In this document: in pieces, positions 24,576-36,777 of the stretch
Numbering within the stretch: position 1 is the first letter of the stretch
Layout of the letters: each line of letters opens with the position of its first letter
DNA from: an uncultured Oscillospiraceae bacterium
GTDB lineage: Bacteria > Bacillota > Clostridia > Oscillospirales > Oscillospiraceae
Direction of reading: 5' to 3'
Assembly (NCBI GenBank): GCA_934597165.1
Contig: CAKTQP010000007.1
Coordinates: 4,463 to 68,462 of the forward strand
Length of the DNA: 64,000 bases
Notes under the pieces: generated by a model
What the model was told of the DNA's origin: nothing
Seen by the model: only the letters and a program-made list of their open reading frames with translations
Database searches by the model: none
Translations under genes and position numbers: made by a program

Positions 24576-24884
24576 CGGGCGCTTTTTTTCCACAGGTTCC
24601 ACTGGATTTATCCACCTGTGGAAAAGTGTTGTGTGCATAAAGCAGCCTGTGTAAAATTGACCTGTGCAATCCGATTTTTTTCTCCACACCCCCTGTGGAA
24701 GCGGAAAACATTGGGCCCCAAGGACAAAATGGGGTTTTCCACTTTTCCGGGCCCCCTACTAACTACTACTAATTTTTAGGTCTCTTTCTTTATCACACAA
24801 AGCGAAACAACCAACCGTTCCAGCATCTTCCCTCGGCGCAGAGGATTTCCCCTCCCGCCCTCGGAGAAAGGAGCTTCTCTCTTT
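24576..24884. other. oriC: oriC: dnaA-dnaN intergenic origin with DnaA-box cluster
   Basis: DnaA-box-like 9-mers (consensus TTATNCACA) are dense: TTTTCCACA (24586-24594, plus), TTATCCACC (24608-24616, plus), TTTTCCACA (24617-24625, minus), a perfect TTATGCACA (24632-24640, minus), TTTTACACA (24648-24656, minus) and weaker sites near 24663-24671 and 24692-24702. Then comes a GC cluster, a run of CTA triplets and an AT-rich stretch before dnaN. Flanking genes read away in both directions. Location, box density and the unwinding motif together make this the replication origin. Confidence 0.93.
24734..24775. other. Basal origin unwinding element: box, GC cluster, DnaA-trio run
   Basis: TTTTCCACT (about 24736-24744) is followed by the GC cluster CCGGGCCCCC (24747-24756) and CTACTAACTACTACTAA (24756-24772), five CTA triplets on the plus strand, equal to TAG on the other strand. 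In B. subtilis, DnaA boxes, a GC patch and 3'-GAT DnaA-trio repeats in this order load DnaA onto single strands. The AT-rich TTTTTAGG follows as melting site. Confidence 0.82.
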
Positions 24885-26012
24885 ATGAAATTTTCCTGTG
24901 AAAAAGCCCTGCTGCAATCCATGATCGCCATCGCCTCCCGGGCGGTGGCGCCCAAAAGCACCATCCCCGCTCTGGAAGGGGTGCTGTTGGAAGCAGAGCA
25001 GGAGCTGAACCTGACCGGTTATAACCTGAAGACCGGCATCCGCGGCACCATCTCCGCCGATATTTCCGAACCGGGCAGTATCGTCCTCTCCGCGCGCCTC
25101 TTTGGTGACATCATCCGACGCCTGCCCGACGATGTGGTGACCCTGTCCACCAACGATCTGATGGTGAACATCACCTGCGGCATGAGCGAGTTCAATATCT
25201 TGGGCATGGATCCCAGCCAGTTCCCGGAGCTGCCTGCGGTAGAATACCAGAACAGCATGATCCTGCCTCAGCGCATCTTACATTCCATGATCACCGAGAC
25301 CATCTTCGCCGTCTCCACCAATGACAGCCGCCCCATCCACACCGGCGAGCTGTTCGAGCGGGACGGGGAGGGGATGCTCACCGTGGTGGCCGTGGATGGC
25401 TACCGCCTGGCGCTGCGCCGGGAGACCACCCAGCTCAACGTGTCGGAGACCGCCTGCCAGTTCGTCATCCCTGCTCCCGCTCTCAACGAGGTCAGCAAAA
25501 TTTGCGGCGATACCGATGAGCCTGTGGAGATCGTCCAGGGCAGTCGGCACATCATGTTTCGACTGGAGTCGGAGAAGATCACCCTCATCACCCGCCGCTT
25601 GGAAGGGGATTTCCTCAATTACAACCAGGCTATCCCCACCAACAATCCCATCGCCATCTCCGTTGACCGGAAAAAGCTGATCTCCTGTATCGAACGCTGC
25701 TCCCTCATCATCACCGAGCAGCAGAAAAGCCCCCTCCGCTGCACCTTCGGCGACGGCGTGCTGGACATCCGCACCGCTACCGCCATCGGTACCGCCCAGG
25801 ACCAGTGCCCCATGGTGGGTAATGGCAACGGGCTAGAAATCGGCTTCAACAACAAGTATATCCTGGACGCCCTGAAGGCGGCCAACGCAGAGACCCTGCG
25901 CATCAGTCTCAACACCCCCATCAGTCCCTGTATCATTCAGCCGGAAGAGGGCGACAATCAGGATCAGTTCCTGTATATGGTCCTCCCGGTGCGGCTGAAG
26001 GCGGGACAGTAA
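24885..26012 (+). CDS. dnaN: DNA polymerase III beta subunit (sliding clamp)
   Basis: A 375-residue clamp protein of three repeated domains, with MKFSCEKALLQSMIAIASRA at the start and TNPIAISVDRKKL then RCSLI in the third domain. It tethers polymerase to DNA as a dimer ring. It is the first gene after oriC and starts the dnaN-yaaA-recF-remB-gyrB-gyrA run. The start is supported by GGAG about 12 nt upstream and by homology. Confidence 0.97.
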   Translation: MKFSCEKALLQSMIAIASRAVAPKSTIPALEGVLLEAEQELNLTGYNLKTGIRGTISADISEPGSIVLSARLFGDIIRRLPDDVVTLSTNDLMVNITCGMSEFNILGMDPSQFPELPAVEYQNSMILPQRILHSMITETIFAVSTNDSRPIHTGELFERDGEGMLTVVAVDGYRLALRRETTQLNVSETACQFVIPAPALNEVSKICGDTDEPVEIVQGSRHIMFRLESEKITLITRRLEGDFLNYNQAIPTNNPIAISVDRKKLISCIERCSLIITEQQKSPLRCTFGDGVLDIRTATAIGTAQDQCPMVGNGNGLEIGFNNKYILDALKAANAETLRISLNTPISPCIIQPEEGDNQDQFLYMVLPVRLKAGQ

Positions 26013-26027
26013 ATCGAGGTTTTACCC

Positions 26028-26240
26028 ATGAAAAAAGAAACTGTCACTATTTCTACCGAATTCATCAAGCTGGACGCCCTGCTGAAATATGCCGGACTGG
26101 TCAACAGCGGCGGCGAGGCAAAGACCCTCATCCAGGAGGGCGACGTGTTGGTCAATGGGGAAGTGTGTACCATGCGGGGCAAGAAGCTGCGCCCCGGTGA
26201 CACCGTGACCTTGGGAGAAGAGACGGTCAGCATCCAATGA
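26028..26240 (+). CDS. yaaA: S4 domain protein YaaA
   Basis: A 70-residue protein with the S4 RNA-binding fold ([20 protein letters not shown] then [15 protein letters not shown]). In B. subtilis YaaA contributes to ribosome maturation. It sits between dnaN and recF as in most Firmicutes, and its end overlaps the recF start by 4 nt (ATGA), so the two are translationally coupled. Confidence 0.95.
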   Translation: MKKETVTISTEFIKLDALLKYAGLVNSGGEAKTLIQEGDVLVNGEVCTMRGKKLRPGDTVTLGEETVSIQ

Positions 26241-27343
26241 TCGTCCATCACCTGACCCTGCACCATTTTCGGAACTATTCCTCACTGGATGTGGATTTCT
26301 CTCCCACCATCAATGTCATCTACGGAGACAACGCCCAGGGGAAGACCAATCTCATCGAGGCCATCGCCTACCTGTCTGCCTGCCGGAGCCACCGAGCCAG
26401 GTGGGACAGAGAGCTGATCGCCTTTGACCAGCCGGAGGCGGAGATCTTGTGCCAGCTCACCAGCCGGAACCGGGACTTTTTACTGGAAGCGCGGCTTCGG
26501 CGGGGACAACGGCGGGGATTGAAAAAGAACGGGGTGCGGTTGAAGAGTGCCGGGGAATTGGCTGGCATCTTGAATACCGTCCTGTTCTGTCCGGAGGATC
26601 TCTACCTCATCCGTTCCGGCGCCTCCGCCCGGCGGAATTTCCTGGACAGCGTCATCTGTCAGCTCCGGCCCCGCTACGCCGAAGCCCTGGCGGAGTACAA
26701 GCGGCTGTACGAGCAGAAGACCAGGATTTTGAAAGATTGGCCGGAACAGCCTAAATTGCTGGATTTGCTGGAAGACTATAACGTGAGGATGTGCCAGACT
26801 GGCGCGCTGCTCATCCACTACCGTGCCCACTTCATCAAAAAGCTCAGCCAGTATGCTCCCATTATCCACAGGGACTGCTCCGACGGCCGAGAGACTTTGA
26901 CCTTGGGTTATCAGACGGTGAAAACGGTGGAAGAACCCAAGGCTAAACCGGACGTGCTTTTTCCACAGCTTTGGACACATATGAGGAATCATTGGCAAGC
27001 GGAGCTGGACAGTCACAGCTGCCTCTCCGGCCCCCATAAGGACGACCTGCTGGTGGATATCAACGGGATGCCTGCCAAGCAGTACGCCAGCCAGGGGCAG
27101 ACCCGCACCGCTTCTCTGGCCTTAAAATTGGCACAGCGGGAGATTTTGTATGAGACCTATGAGGAATACCCGGTGCTGCTGTTGGACGATGTTTTGAGCG
27201 AATTGGACCTGAGACGGCAGGAATTCGTCCTCAACCGCATCACCGGTGGCCAGGTTTTCATCACCTGCTGTGAAGAACAGCGCCTGCACCAGCTGGAGGC
27301 GGGGAAGGTGCTGCACATCGAAAACGGCGCACTGGCGCCTTAG
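26237..27343 (+). CDS. recF: DNA recombination and repair protein RecF
   Basis: A 368-residue SMC-like ATPase. Walker A is [18 protein letters not shown] (about 30-47), the signature [10 protein letters not shown] is about residue 261, and Walker B is [13 protein letters not shown]. It loads RecA at single-stranded gaps with RecO and RecR. The start overlaps yaaA by 4 nt. Confidence 0.96.
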   Translation: MIVHHLTLHHFRNYSSLDVDFSPTINVIYGDNAQGKTNLIEAIAYLSACRSHRARWDRELIAFDQPEAEILCQLTSRNRDFLLEARLRRGQRRGLKKNGVRLKSAGELAGILNTVLFCPEDLYLIRSGASARRNFLDSVICQLRPRYAEALAEYKRLYEQKTRILKDWPEQPKLLDLLEDYNVRMCQTGALLIHYRAHFIKKLSQYAPIIHRDCSDGRETLTLGYQTVKTVEEPKAKPDVLFPQLWTHMRNHWQAELDSHSCLSGPHKDDLLVDINGMPAKQYASQGQTRTASLALKLAQREILYETYEEYPVLLLDDVLSELDLRRQEFVLNRITGGQVFITCCEEQRLHQLEAGKVLHIENGALAP

Positions 27344-27355
27344 GGAGGGGTTTTT

Positions 27356-27628
27356 ATGTACCTGCATTTGGGTCAGAACACCATCGTGCATGAATCGGAG
27401 ATCTTGGGCATCTTTGACTTGGATATCACCTCCCAGTCCTACCGCACCCGCCAGTACCTCAACCGAGCGGAGCGGAATGGGGAAGTGGTCAGCATCAGCG
27501 AGGAGCTGCCCAAGAGCTTCGTGGTCTGTGCCGAACCCAAAACCAAAGGAAACCAGACGGTCTATATCGCCCAGCTCTCCAGCCAGACGCTGCTGCGCCG
27601 GTGGGAGGCGGGGATTCAGACCGATTGA
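27356..27628 (+). CDS. remB: Extracellular matrix regulator RemB (DUF370)
   Basis: A 90-residue protein opening MYLHLGQNTIVHESEILGIF, typical of RemB/YaaB, the DUF370 protein encoded between recF and gyrB in Firmicutes. It is 12 nt after recF with GGAGGGG before the ATG. The role in B. subtilis concerns biofilm matrix; here it is unknown. Confidence 0.92.
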   Translation: MYLHLGQNTIVHESEILGIFDLDITSQSYRTRQYLNRAERNGEVVSISEELPKSFVVCAEPKTKGNQTVYIAQLSSQTLLRRWEAGIQTD

Positions 27629-27636
27629 ATTTGTAA

Positions 27637-29646
<2,010 letters not shown>

Positions 29647-29668
29647 TGTCGTTGTGAGGTAAATCGTT

Positions 29669-32203
29669 TTGAGTAAGAAAAAAGATTATGAACCACAGGA
29701 TATTGCCTATCCGGAACAGAAAATTGTCGAGATCGACCTAGAGCATGAGATGCAGACGGCGTACATGGATTATGCCATGTCCGTCATCGTCGGCCGTGCC
29801 CTGCCCGATGTGCGAGATGGTCTGAAGCCGGTGCATCGCCGTATCCTGTATGCTATGTACGAGGACAATCTGACCTCGGACCGCCCCTTCAAGAAGTCCG
29901 CCACCTGCGTGGGCGATGTGTTGGGTCGGTATCATCCCCATGGCGACAGCTCTGTTTACGACGCCTTGGTGCGTCTGGCGCAGACCTTCTCCATGCGGTA
30001 CCCCCTGGTGGACGGCCACGGCAACTTCGGCAGCGTGGACGGCGACCCTCCTGCTGCTTACCGTTATACCGAGGCTCGTCTGTCCAAGATTTCCAGCGAA
30101 ATGCTGCGGGACATCGAAAAGGACACGGTAGATTGGGATCCCAACTTCGACGAGAGCCGCCAGGAACCCCGTGTCCTGCCCTCCCGTTTTCCCAATCTGC
30201 TGGTCAACGGCTCCGCCGGTATCGCTGTCGGCATGACCACCAACATTCCGCCCCACAACCTGCGGGAGGTCATTGACGGCACCATCTGCGTGATGGAAAA
30301 TCCGGAAGCGGGCTTGGACGACCTGATGGAGCACATCCAAGGCCCCGACTTCCCCACCAGCGGTATCATCATGGGACGCAGCGGCATCCGTGCCGCCTAT
30401 GGCACCGGCCGAGGGAAGATCACCGTTCGGGCAAAGACGGAGATGGAGGAGTTCGGCGCTGGCCGCACCCGCATCATCGTCACCGAGCTGCCCTATCAGG
30501 TTAATAAGGCTCGTTTGATTGAAAATATCGCCGAACAGGTTCACGCCAAGCGACTGGAAGGCATTTCCGGCCTGCGGGATGAGTCTGACCGAGAGGGTAT
30601 GCGCATCGTCATCGAGCTGAAAAAGGACGCCAACCCCCAGGTGGTCTTGAACCGCCTGTTCATCCAGACCCAGCTCCAGACCACCTTCGCTGTGGTCATG
30701 CTGGCCCTGGTACACAACCAGAAGCAGCCCCGCATCCTGACTCTCCGTCAGATTTTGGACGAGTACATCGACTTCCAGATGCAGGTGCTGACCCGCCGTA
30801 CCATCTATGACAAGAAGAAGGCAGAGGCTCGTGCCCACCTGCTGGAAGGTCTGCTCATCGCCCAGGACAACATTGACGAAGTGATTCGCATCATCCGCAG
30901 CAGCTATGACAACGCCAAGGAGAACCTGATGAACCGGTTCGGTCTGGATGATATCCAGGCACAGGCCATTCTGGATATGCAGCTGAAACGGCTCCAGGGT
31001 CTGGAACGGGATAAGCTGTTGGCAGAGTACAAGGAACTGGAAGAAAAGATCGCCTACTACGCAAGCCTGTTGGCCGACGAAGAGAAGATGAAGGGCGTGC
31101 TGAAGGACGAGCTTCTGGAGATCAAGGAAAAGTACGGTGACGATCGCAGAACCGCCATCGAACAGGTGGAGGATGAGATCGACATCGAGGACTTGATCGA
31201 GGAAGAGACCTGCGTGTTCACCATGAGCAACGCCGGTTACCTGAAGCGCACCCCCGCTTCCGCTTACCGCAGCCAGCGCCGTGGCGGCAAGGGCGTCAAC
31301 GCCATGACCACCCGGGAAGAGGACTACGTGACCACCCTGTTCACCTCCTCCACCCATGACTATATCCTGTTCTTTACCAACACCGGCAAGGTGCATCGGA
31401 AGAAGGGCTACCAGATTCCCGAAGCGGGTCGTACCGCCAAGGGCACCAACCTGGTCAACGTCCTGCCGGTGGAGCAGGGAGAAAAGGTCACGGCCATGAT
31501 CCCCATTCGGGAGTTCACCGACGACGAGTTTCTGGTCTTCGCCACCCGGTTTGGCACCGTCAAGCGCATCACCCTGTCCAGCTTGAACACCGCCCGCAAG
31601 GCCGGCATCCGTGCTCTGAACCTGGAGGAAGGGGACGAACTGATCTCCGTCTGCCGTACCGACGGCGATCAGGACGTGTTCCTGGTCACCCATGAGGGTA
31701 TGGCCATCCGGTTCCATGAAAGCGACGTGCGCTGCATGGGACGTGACGCCGTGGGCGTCCGTGGCATCCGCCTGAAAGAGGGGGATTGGCTGGTAGCAGC
31801 CGGCGTGTCCAGCCAGGGCAGCAGCTTGCTGACCATCACGGAGCAGGGCTACGGCAAGCGCACCCTTCTGGAAGAGTACAGCCTCCAGACCCGCGGCGGC
31901 TTCGGCAGCAAGAACTACCGGATCACCGAAAAGACCGGCCCGGTGGCCTGCGCTGCTGTGGTGCAGGACAAGGACGACGCGCTGATGATCTCCGACGACG
32001 GTACCATCATCCGTACTGCGGTCAGCGGCATCAACCTGTACGGCCGTGTGACCCAGGGCGTACACATCATGACCGTCGCCGAAGGCGGCAAGGTCATCTC
32101 TCTGGCTACCACCTGTGAAGAAGAGGAAGAAGAAGTTCCCTCTGAGGAAGAAACAGTAGAGGTCACGCCGGAAGAAGGCACAGAGGAATCAACAACTGTG
32201 TAA
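29669..32203 (+). CDS. gyrA: DNA gyrase subunit A
   Basis: An 844-residue subunit with TTG start at 29669 (GAGGT upstream). The winged helix with catalytic tyrosine is [14 protein letters not shown] (about 120-132). The QRRGGKGV motif near residue 530 is the GyrA box that defines gyrase rather than topoisomerase IV. A six-bladed C-terminal domain follows. The last about 35 residues are very acidic ([16 protein letters not shown]). It is 22 nt after gyrB, reading away from oriC. Confidence 0.97.
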   Translation: MSKKKDYEPQDIAYPEQKIVEIDLEHEMQTAYMDYAMSVIVGRALPDVRDGLKPVHRRILYAMYEDNLTSDRPFKKSATCVGDVLGRYHPHGDSSVYDALVRLAQTFSMRYPLVDGHGNFGSVDGDPPAAYRYTEARLSKISSEMLRDIEKDTVDWDPNFDESRQEPRVLPSRFPNLLVNGSAGIAVGMTTNIPPHNLREVIDGTICVMENPEAGLDDLMEHIQGPDFPTSGIIMGRSGIRAAYGTGRGKITVRAKTEMEEFGAGRTRIIVTELPYQVNKARLIENIAEQVHAKRLEGISGLRDESDREGMRIVIELKKDANPQVVLNRLFIQTQLQTTFAVVMLALVHNQKQPRILTLRQILDEYIDFQMQVLTRRTIYDKKKAEARAHLLEGLLIAQDNIDEVIRIIRSSYDNAKENLMNRFGLDDIQAQAILDMQLKRLQGLERDKLLAEYKELEEKIAYYASLLADEEKMKGVLKDELLEIKEKYGDDRRTAIEQVEDEIDIEDLIEEETCVFTMSNAGYLKRTPASAYRSQRRGGKGVNAMTTREEDYVTTLFTSSTHDYILFFTNTGKVHRKKGYQIPEAGRTAKGTNLVNVLPVEQGEKVTAMIPIREFTDDEFLVFATRFGTVKRITLSSLNTARKAGIRALNLEEGDELISVCRTDGDQDVFLVTHEGMAIRFHESDVRCMGRDAVGVRGIRLKEGDWLVAAGVSSQGSSLLTITEQGYGKRTLLEEYSLQTRGGFGSKNYRITEKTGPVACAAVVQDKDDALMISDDGTIIRTAVSGINLYGRVTQGVHIMTVAEGGKVISLATTCEEEEEEVPSEEETVEVTPEEGTEESTTV

Positions 32204-32280
32204 AAAACCGTGCATTTCAGAACAACGGACGAGGCTCTGAGTCCCGTCCGTTTTCTGTCTGACTGTGGAAGGAGGAGCGG

Positions 32281-32718
32281 ATGAAGACCGTAACCTTATA
32301 TACTGACGGCGCCTGTTCCGGCAACCCTGGCCCTGGCGGTTGGGCGGCGATTTTGATGTATGGAAGTCACAAAAAAGAGCTGTCCGGCGGAGAAAAGAAC
32401 ACCACCAACAACCGTATGGAGCTGACTGGCGTCATCGAGGGGCTGCGTGCCCTGAATCAGCCCTGCATCGTGGAGTTGTACTCCGATTCTAAATATGTCA
32501 TCGACGCTTTGGAAAAAGGCTGGGCTGTGGGCTGGCGGAAACGGGGTTGGAAGAAAGCGGATAAAAAACCCGCCTTAAATTCCGACCTGTGGGCGGTTTT
32601 GCTGGATCTGTGCGACCAACACGACGTGCGTCTTCACTGGGTGAAAGGCCATGCGGAGAACCCCTACAACAACCGCTGCGATGAACTGGCCGTGGCGGAG
32701 TGGCAAAAGCTGAAATAA
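32281..32718 (+). CDS. rnhA: Ribonuclease HI
   Basis: A 145-residue enzyme that cleaves RNA in RNA-DNA hybrids. The four acids are visible: LYTDGACSGNPGPGGW (Asp), NNRMELTGVIEGL (Glu), ELYSDSKYVI (Asp) and NRCDELAVAE (Asp). AGGAGGAGCGG precedes the ATG. Monocistronic, with a terminator just after. Confidence 0.96.
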   Translation: MKTVTLYTDGACSGNPGPGGWAAILMYGSHKKELSGGEKNTTNNRMELTGVIEGLRALNQPCIVELYSDSKYVIDALEKGWAVGWRKRGWKKADKKPALNSDLWAVLLDLCDQHDVRLHWVKGHAENPYNNRCDELAVAEWQKLK

Positions 32719-32719
32719 T

Positions 32720-32763
32720 GAAAAGGAACCCTTCCGAACGAGGCAAAAGGGTTCCTTTTTTGT
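32720..32763. terminator. Bidirectional intrinsic terminator
   Basis: AAAAGGAACCCTT and AAGGGTTCCTTTTTT pair around a loop, between the converging rnhA and CoA-transferase genes. Confidence 0.86.
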
Positions 32764-32785
32764 TTGAAAAAATCAAGTTTTTAGT

Positions 32786-34108
32786 TTACGGGAGAAGCCC
32801 AAACTCCTTGGCCTGATCCCGCAGCTGTTCCCGAAAAGAGGGGTGTGCCAGACTGATGAGCGCCAGCACCCGTTCTCGCATGGTCAGCAGTTTCAGGTTC
32901 ACGCAGCCGTACTCTGTGATCACATACTGGACGCAGGAGCGGGGAGTGGTGACGAAGGTGCCGGGCTGGAAGCGAGGGACGATGTTGCTGTAGAGCTGGC
33001 CGTTTTTGGTGTGGGTGGAGGTGAGGGCGATGAAGGATTTACCGCCCTTGGACAGCTGTGCGCCCTGGACAAAGTCCAGCTGACCGCCAATGGAGCTGTA
33101 CTGGGTGCCCACGATGTTGTCGGCCACCACCTGACCCACCAAGTCGATTTCCAATGCCGTATTCACCGACAGCACGTTGTCATTTTTAGCGATGTTCAGA
33201 GGGTTGTTGCAGATGGGTGAGGGGAGGAAATAGAGCTGGTCGTTCCAGTCCGCCCACTCGTACAGATCCCTAGTGCCCATCAAAAACGCAGCGCTGGAGA
33301 CGCCAGGCAGATAGGCTTTTCGAGTGTTGGTCACGTTGCCCCGCTTCACCAGTTCCATCATGGAGTCGCCCATCATCTCGCTGTGAATGCCCAGGTCGTT
33401 CTTGTTCCGCAGGCCGAAACCCACCGCCGTAGACAGGTCGCCGATGCCCATCTGGATACAGGCACCGTCACAGGTCTGGTCGGCGATAAAGGTGGAGATG
33501 GCCTCCAACGCCGGAGAGGGTTCCAGGTTGGGGATGGAGACCAGAGGTTCGTCCATTTCTACGATGCAGGTAGCGTCGGAGATGTGCGCCATGAAATCGG
33601 AGCGCATATAGGGGATATTCTTGTTCACCACCAGCACGATGGTCTCGCAGCAGTCCAGCAGATAGGGGCCGCACACCAGACCGGCAGGACCCATGGACAT
33701 GGCGCCGTTTTCATCGGGCACGGAGACGGGCAGGAAAGCCACGTTGGGGCGCAGGATGTTGTACACCCAGTTGTCTGTCTCGCTCAGGTGGGCGCTGGTG
33801 TGCTCCACATATTTGACCTTTTGGGCGGCACGTTCCGAGGTGCCGAAGAAGAACGTGTTGGGGTGGAACGCCTTGCTGTCAGGATTCAGCAGACCGTTGG
33901 GCAGAAAGCAGCTTGCGCCGCCTACGGTTACGTCCTCTAGCTCCGGTTCCCGCTTGGCCAGCAGGTTGTCAATACCGTAGGGGGTGGAGATGTTGACGCC
34001 GTAATAGATTCGGTCGCCGCTCTTCACCAGCTGGACGGCCTCCTCCGGCGTGGTGAGCTTTTCCTGGTACTGCCGCAGGATGTCCGGTTTCATGGTGGGA
34101 ATTTTCAT
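32786..34108 (-). CDS. Acetyl-CoA hydrolase/transferase family CoA-transferase
   Basis: A 440-residue family I CoA-transferase related to 4-hydroxybutyrate, acetate and butyryl-CoA:acetate CoA-transferases. GIHSEMMGDSMMEL holds the likely catalytic Glu (the family has GxHxE), and TPRSCVQYVITEYGCVNLKL with MRERVLALISLAHPSFREQL is the typical C-terminus. It moves CoA between short-chain acids, in fermenters often the last step of butyrate or acetate formation. The acid used here cannot be told from the sequence. It lies after pyk, with a terminator stem between; AAGGAG precedes the ATG. Confidence 0.88.
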   Translation of the reverse strand: MKIPTMKPDILRQYQEKLTTPEEAVQLVKSGDRIYYGVNISTPYGIDNLLAKREPELEDVTVGGASCFLPNGLLNPDSKAFHPNTFFFGTSERAAQKVKYVEHTSAHLSETDNWVYNILRPNVAFLPVSVPDENGAMSMGPAGLVCGPYLLDCCETIVLVVNKNIPYMRSDFMAHISDATCIVEMDEPLVSIPNLEPSPALEAISTFIADQTCDGACIQMGIGDLSTAVGFGLRNKNDLGIHSEMMGDSMMELVKRGNVTNTRKAYLPGVSSAAFLMGTRDLYEWADWNDQLYFLPSPICNNPLNIAKNDNVLSVNTALEIDLVGQVVADNIVGTQYSSIGGQLDFVQGAQLSKGGKSFIALTSTHTKNGQLYSNIVPRFQPGTFVTTPRSCVQYVITEYGCVNLKLLTMRERVLALISLAHPSFREQLRDQAKEFGLLP

Positions 34109-34135
34109 CGTATGTATCGCTCCTTCTCTTCTGTC

Positions 34136-34173
34136 AAAAGGACCCCTTCCGATGGGCTGGAAGGGGTCCTTTG
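34136..34173 (-). terminator. Terminator-like stem between pyk and the CoA-transferase
   Basis: On the minus strand AAAGGACCCCTTCC and GGAAGGGGTCCTTTT form a strong stem followed by T residues, placed only 20-30 nt before the ribosome site of the CoA-transferase. No good promoter is seen between stem and start, so the downstream gene may depend on read-through. Confidence 0.8.
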
Positions 34174-34189
34174 TTTCTGGTCAAAAAAC

Positions 34190-35602
34190 TTAGATTTCTT
34201 CCATCTTGATCAAATCGGTATTGCCCGACGTGCCGTTGGTGATGCCGGCGGTGATGATGATCCGATCCCCGGACTGCACCAGGCCGGATTCTTTTGCTGC
34301 CTTCCGGGCATGATAGAGCAGGACGTCCACCGTGGGGAACTGCTCACTCATGGCCGGCTGCACATTCCAGGCCAGGGACAGCTGGTTCCAAACCTTCCGT
34401 TTTGTGGTCATACCGATGATGGGCTTGGGGCAGCGGAACCGAGACACCTGCCGTGCCGTATCCCCGCTCAAAGTGCAGACCACGATGGCGCTGACCTTGG
34501 TGTCGATGGCCAGGGCGCAGGCGCCGTGGCTCATGGCGTCGTTGTAATGATACAGGCGGAAATCGGTGTTGCGGAACCGTTTTTCGTAGGAAATATCCGC
34601 TTCTGTCCGTATAGCGATGCGGCTCATGGCTTGAACCGCCTCCACCGGATACTGTCCCGCGGCGGTCTCGCCGGAGAGCATAATGGCGCTGGAACCGTCA
34701 TAGACGGCGTTGGCCACGTCGGAGATTTCCGCTCTGGTGGGACGGGGTTTGGTGGTCATGGACTCCAGCATTTCCGTGGCGGTGACGACAAACTTGCCCC
34801 GTTTCAGACAGAGCTGGATGAGCTGTTTTTGGATTGGGGGTAATTCCTCATAAGGAATCTCCACACCCAAGTCCCCACGGGCCACCATGATGCCGTCGCA
34901 GTAGTCTAAAATGGCATCGGCGTTGTCCACACCGGAGCGGTTTTCGATCTTGGCGATGATGTCGATCTCCTGCCCGCCGTTCTCATCCAGAAATGTCCGT
35001 AAATCCTGCATATCCTGCGCAGTGGAGACAAAGGACGCCGCCACGTAATCCACATCCATGTGGATGCCGAACAGCAGGTCGTCCTTGTCCTGCTGGCTGA
35101 GGTATTCCGTGTGCAAAATCTTGTTGGGAAAGCTCATGCTCTTGTTGTTGCTGATGACCCCGCCGATGACCACCTTACAGACTGCGTGGGTGTCATCCCG
35201 CTCCGTGACCTGGATGGTCACCAGGCCGTCGTTGATGAGGATGGGGTCGCCTACCTCCAGCCGCTGGAACATGGCAGGGCAGGAGACGGACACTTGGTGG
35301 ACGTCACCCACCACCGGTTCAGCGGTCAGGGTGAAGGTCTCACCGGCCACCAGCTCCACCTGCTTTTCCCCAAAGGTGCCGATGCGGAATTCCGGCCCCT
35401 TGGTGTCCAGCATGAGGGCGATGGGCTGATCCAGTTCCTCTCGCACCTGCTTCACTAATTCGATATTTCGCTGATGCTCCTCGTGACTGCCGTGGGAGAA
35501 ATTGAACCGCGCCACATTCATCCCCGCTTCCACCATCTTGGTCAGCGTGTCATGGTCGGTGCAGGCGGGACCCATCGTGCAAATGATCTTGGTCTTTTTC
35601 AT
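34190..35602 (-). CDS. pyk: Pyruvate kinase
   Basis: A 470-residue enzyme making pyruvate and ATP from phosphoenolpyruvate. MKKTKIICTMGPACTDHDTL is the N-terminus, IIAKIENRSGVDNADAIL carries catalytic residues and MVARGDLGVEIPYEELPPIQ the metal site; TATEMLESMTTKPRPTRAEI is also present. The PEP-utiliser extension found in some Bacilli is absent. It follows gap by 42 nt, forming a lower-glycolysis operon. Confidence 0.96.
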   Translation of the reverse strand: MKKTKIICTMGPACTDHDTLTKMVEAGMNVARFNFSHGSHEEHQRNIELVKQVREELDQPIALMLDTKGPEFRIGTFGEKQVELVAGETFTLTAEPVVGDVHQVSVSCPAMFQRLEVGDPILINDGLVTIQVTERDDTHAVCKVVIGGVISNNKSMSFPNKILHTEYLSQQDKDDLLFGIHMDVDYVAASFVSTAQDMQDLRTFLDENGGQEIDIIAKIENRSGVDNADAILDYCDGIMVARGDLGVEIPYEELPPIQKQLIQLCLKRGKFVVTATEMLESMTTKPRPTRAEISDVANAVYDGSSAIMLSGETAAGQYPVEAVQAMSRIAIRTEADISYEKRFRNTDFRLYHYNDAMSHGACALAIDTKVSAIVVCTLSGDTARQVSRFRCPKPIIGMTTKRKVWNQLSLAWNVQPAMSEQFPTVDVLLYHARKAAKESGLVQSGDRIIITAGITNGTSGNTDLIKMEEI

Positions 35603-35644
35603 GGCAATTACCCCTTTCTCAACCCTCCCATGGCGGCTGTTCGG

Positions 35645-36655
35645 TCACAGCTGAGCCAGATAAGCGATGGTGCGCACCATCTGGGAGGTGTAGCTGTTTT
35701 CGTTGTCGTACCAGGAGACCACCTGGACATGAGCCATATTATGCTCCAGGTTCATGACCATGGTCTGGGTGGCGTCAAAGAGGGAACCGTAACGCATCCC
35801 CACAATGTCGGAGGATACGATCTCGTCGGTGTTGTAACCAAAGGATTCGTTGGTCTGAGATTTGATAGCGGTGTTCAGCTCGTCTACGCTGGTCTGGCCT
35901 TCGATGACCGCATGGAGCAGGGTGGTGGAACCGGTGGGGGTCGGCACCCGCTGGGCAGCGCCGATGAGCTTCCCCTTCAGCTCCGGAATGACCAGGCCAA
36001 TGGCCTTGGCGGCGCCAGTGGAGTTGGGGACGATGTTCACGGCGGCGGCACGGGACCGGCGCAGGTCGCCCTTGCGCTGGGGGCCGTCCAGGGTCATCTG
36101 GTCGCCGGTGTAGCCGTGGATGGTACACATGAGGCCGGAGATGATGGGGTGGCAGTCGTTGAGGGCCTTCGCCATGGGCGCCAGGCAGTTGGTGGTGCAG
36201 GAGGCGGCGGAGACGATGCGGTCGCTGGGGCGTAAGATTTTGTGATTGACGTTGTAGACGATGGTGGGAATGTCATCCCCCGCCGGAGCAGAGATGACCA
36301 CCTTTTTCGCCCCGGCCTTCAGGTGGGAGGAAGCCTTCTCCCGGCTGGTGTAGAATCCGGTGCATTCCAGCACCACATCCACCCCCAGTTCCCCCCAGGG
36401 GAGCTTGCAGGCGTCGGACTCGGCGTAGATGGGGATGGTGTGTCCTGCGATGAGGATGGCATTGTCGTTGTGGGTCACCTTGTCCGCCAGGTGGTAGGTA
36501 CCCTGGGTGGAGTCGTATTTGAGCAGGTGAGCCAGCATTTTGGGGGAAGTCAGGTCGTTGATGGCCACGATGTCGAACAGCTCAGTGCCAAACATCTGGC
36601 GGAAGGCCAGGCGGCCGATGCGGCCGAAGCCGTTGATTGCGATGCGCACGGACAT
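35645..36655 (-). CDS. gap: Glyceraldehyde-3-phosphate dehydrogenase, type I
   Basis: A 336-residue enzyme: NAD-binding [14 protein letters not shown] at the N-terminus, catalytic Cys in [17 protein letters not shown], and [20 protein letters not shown] and [16 protein letters not shown] further on. It produces 1,3-bisphosphoglycerate in glycolysis. AGGAGG lies 8 nt before the ATG. Upstream 36656-36777 holds a TATAAT on the minus strand (near 36736-36741) with a poor -35. Confidence 0.96.
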   Translation of the reverse strand: MSVRIAINGFGRIGRLAFRQMFGTELFDIVAINDLTSPKMLAHLLKYDSTQGTYHLADKVTHNDNAILIAGHTIPIYAESDACKLPWGELGVDVVLECTGFYTSREKASSHLKAGAKKVVISAPAGDDIPTIVYNVNHKILRPSDRIVSAASCTTNCLAPMAKALNDCHPIISGLMCTIHGYTGDQMTLDGPQRKGDLRRSRAAAVNIVPNSTGAAKAIGLVIPELKGKLIGAAQRVPTPTGSTTLLHAVIEGQTSVDELNTAIKSQTNESFGYNTDEIVSSDIVGMRYGSLFDATQTMVMNLEHNMAHVQVVSWYDNENSYTSQMVRTIAYLAQL

Positions 36656-36777
36656 AGTTGTAAAACCTCCTGAATCGTTGAAAATCGGTCAGATATTCGT
36701 ATCGGAGGTAGTATGTCCGGCTTTTGCCCCTTTCATTATACTGTTTTTCCAGATGATTTTCCACAGATGTCGAAAAG

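Noticed and set aside
29738..32065. A 775-codon open frame antisense to gyrA
   Set aside because: It mirrors gyrA completely, has no ribosome site or family features, and its composition (rich in His, Gln, Asp, Val) is that of the reverse strand of GC-biased codons.
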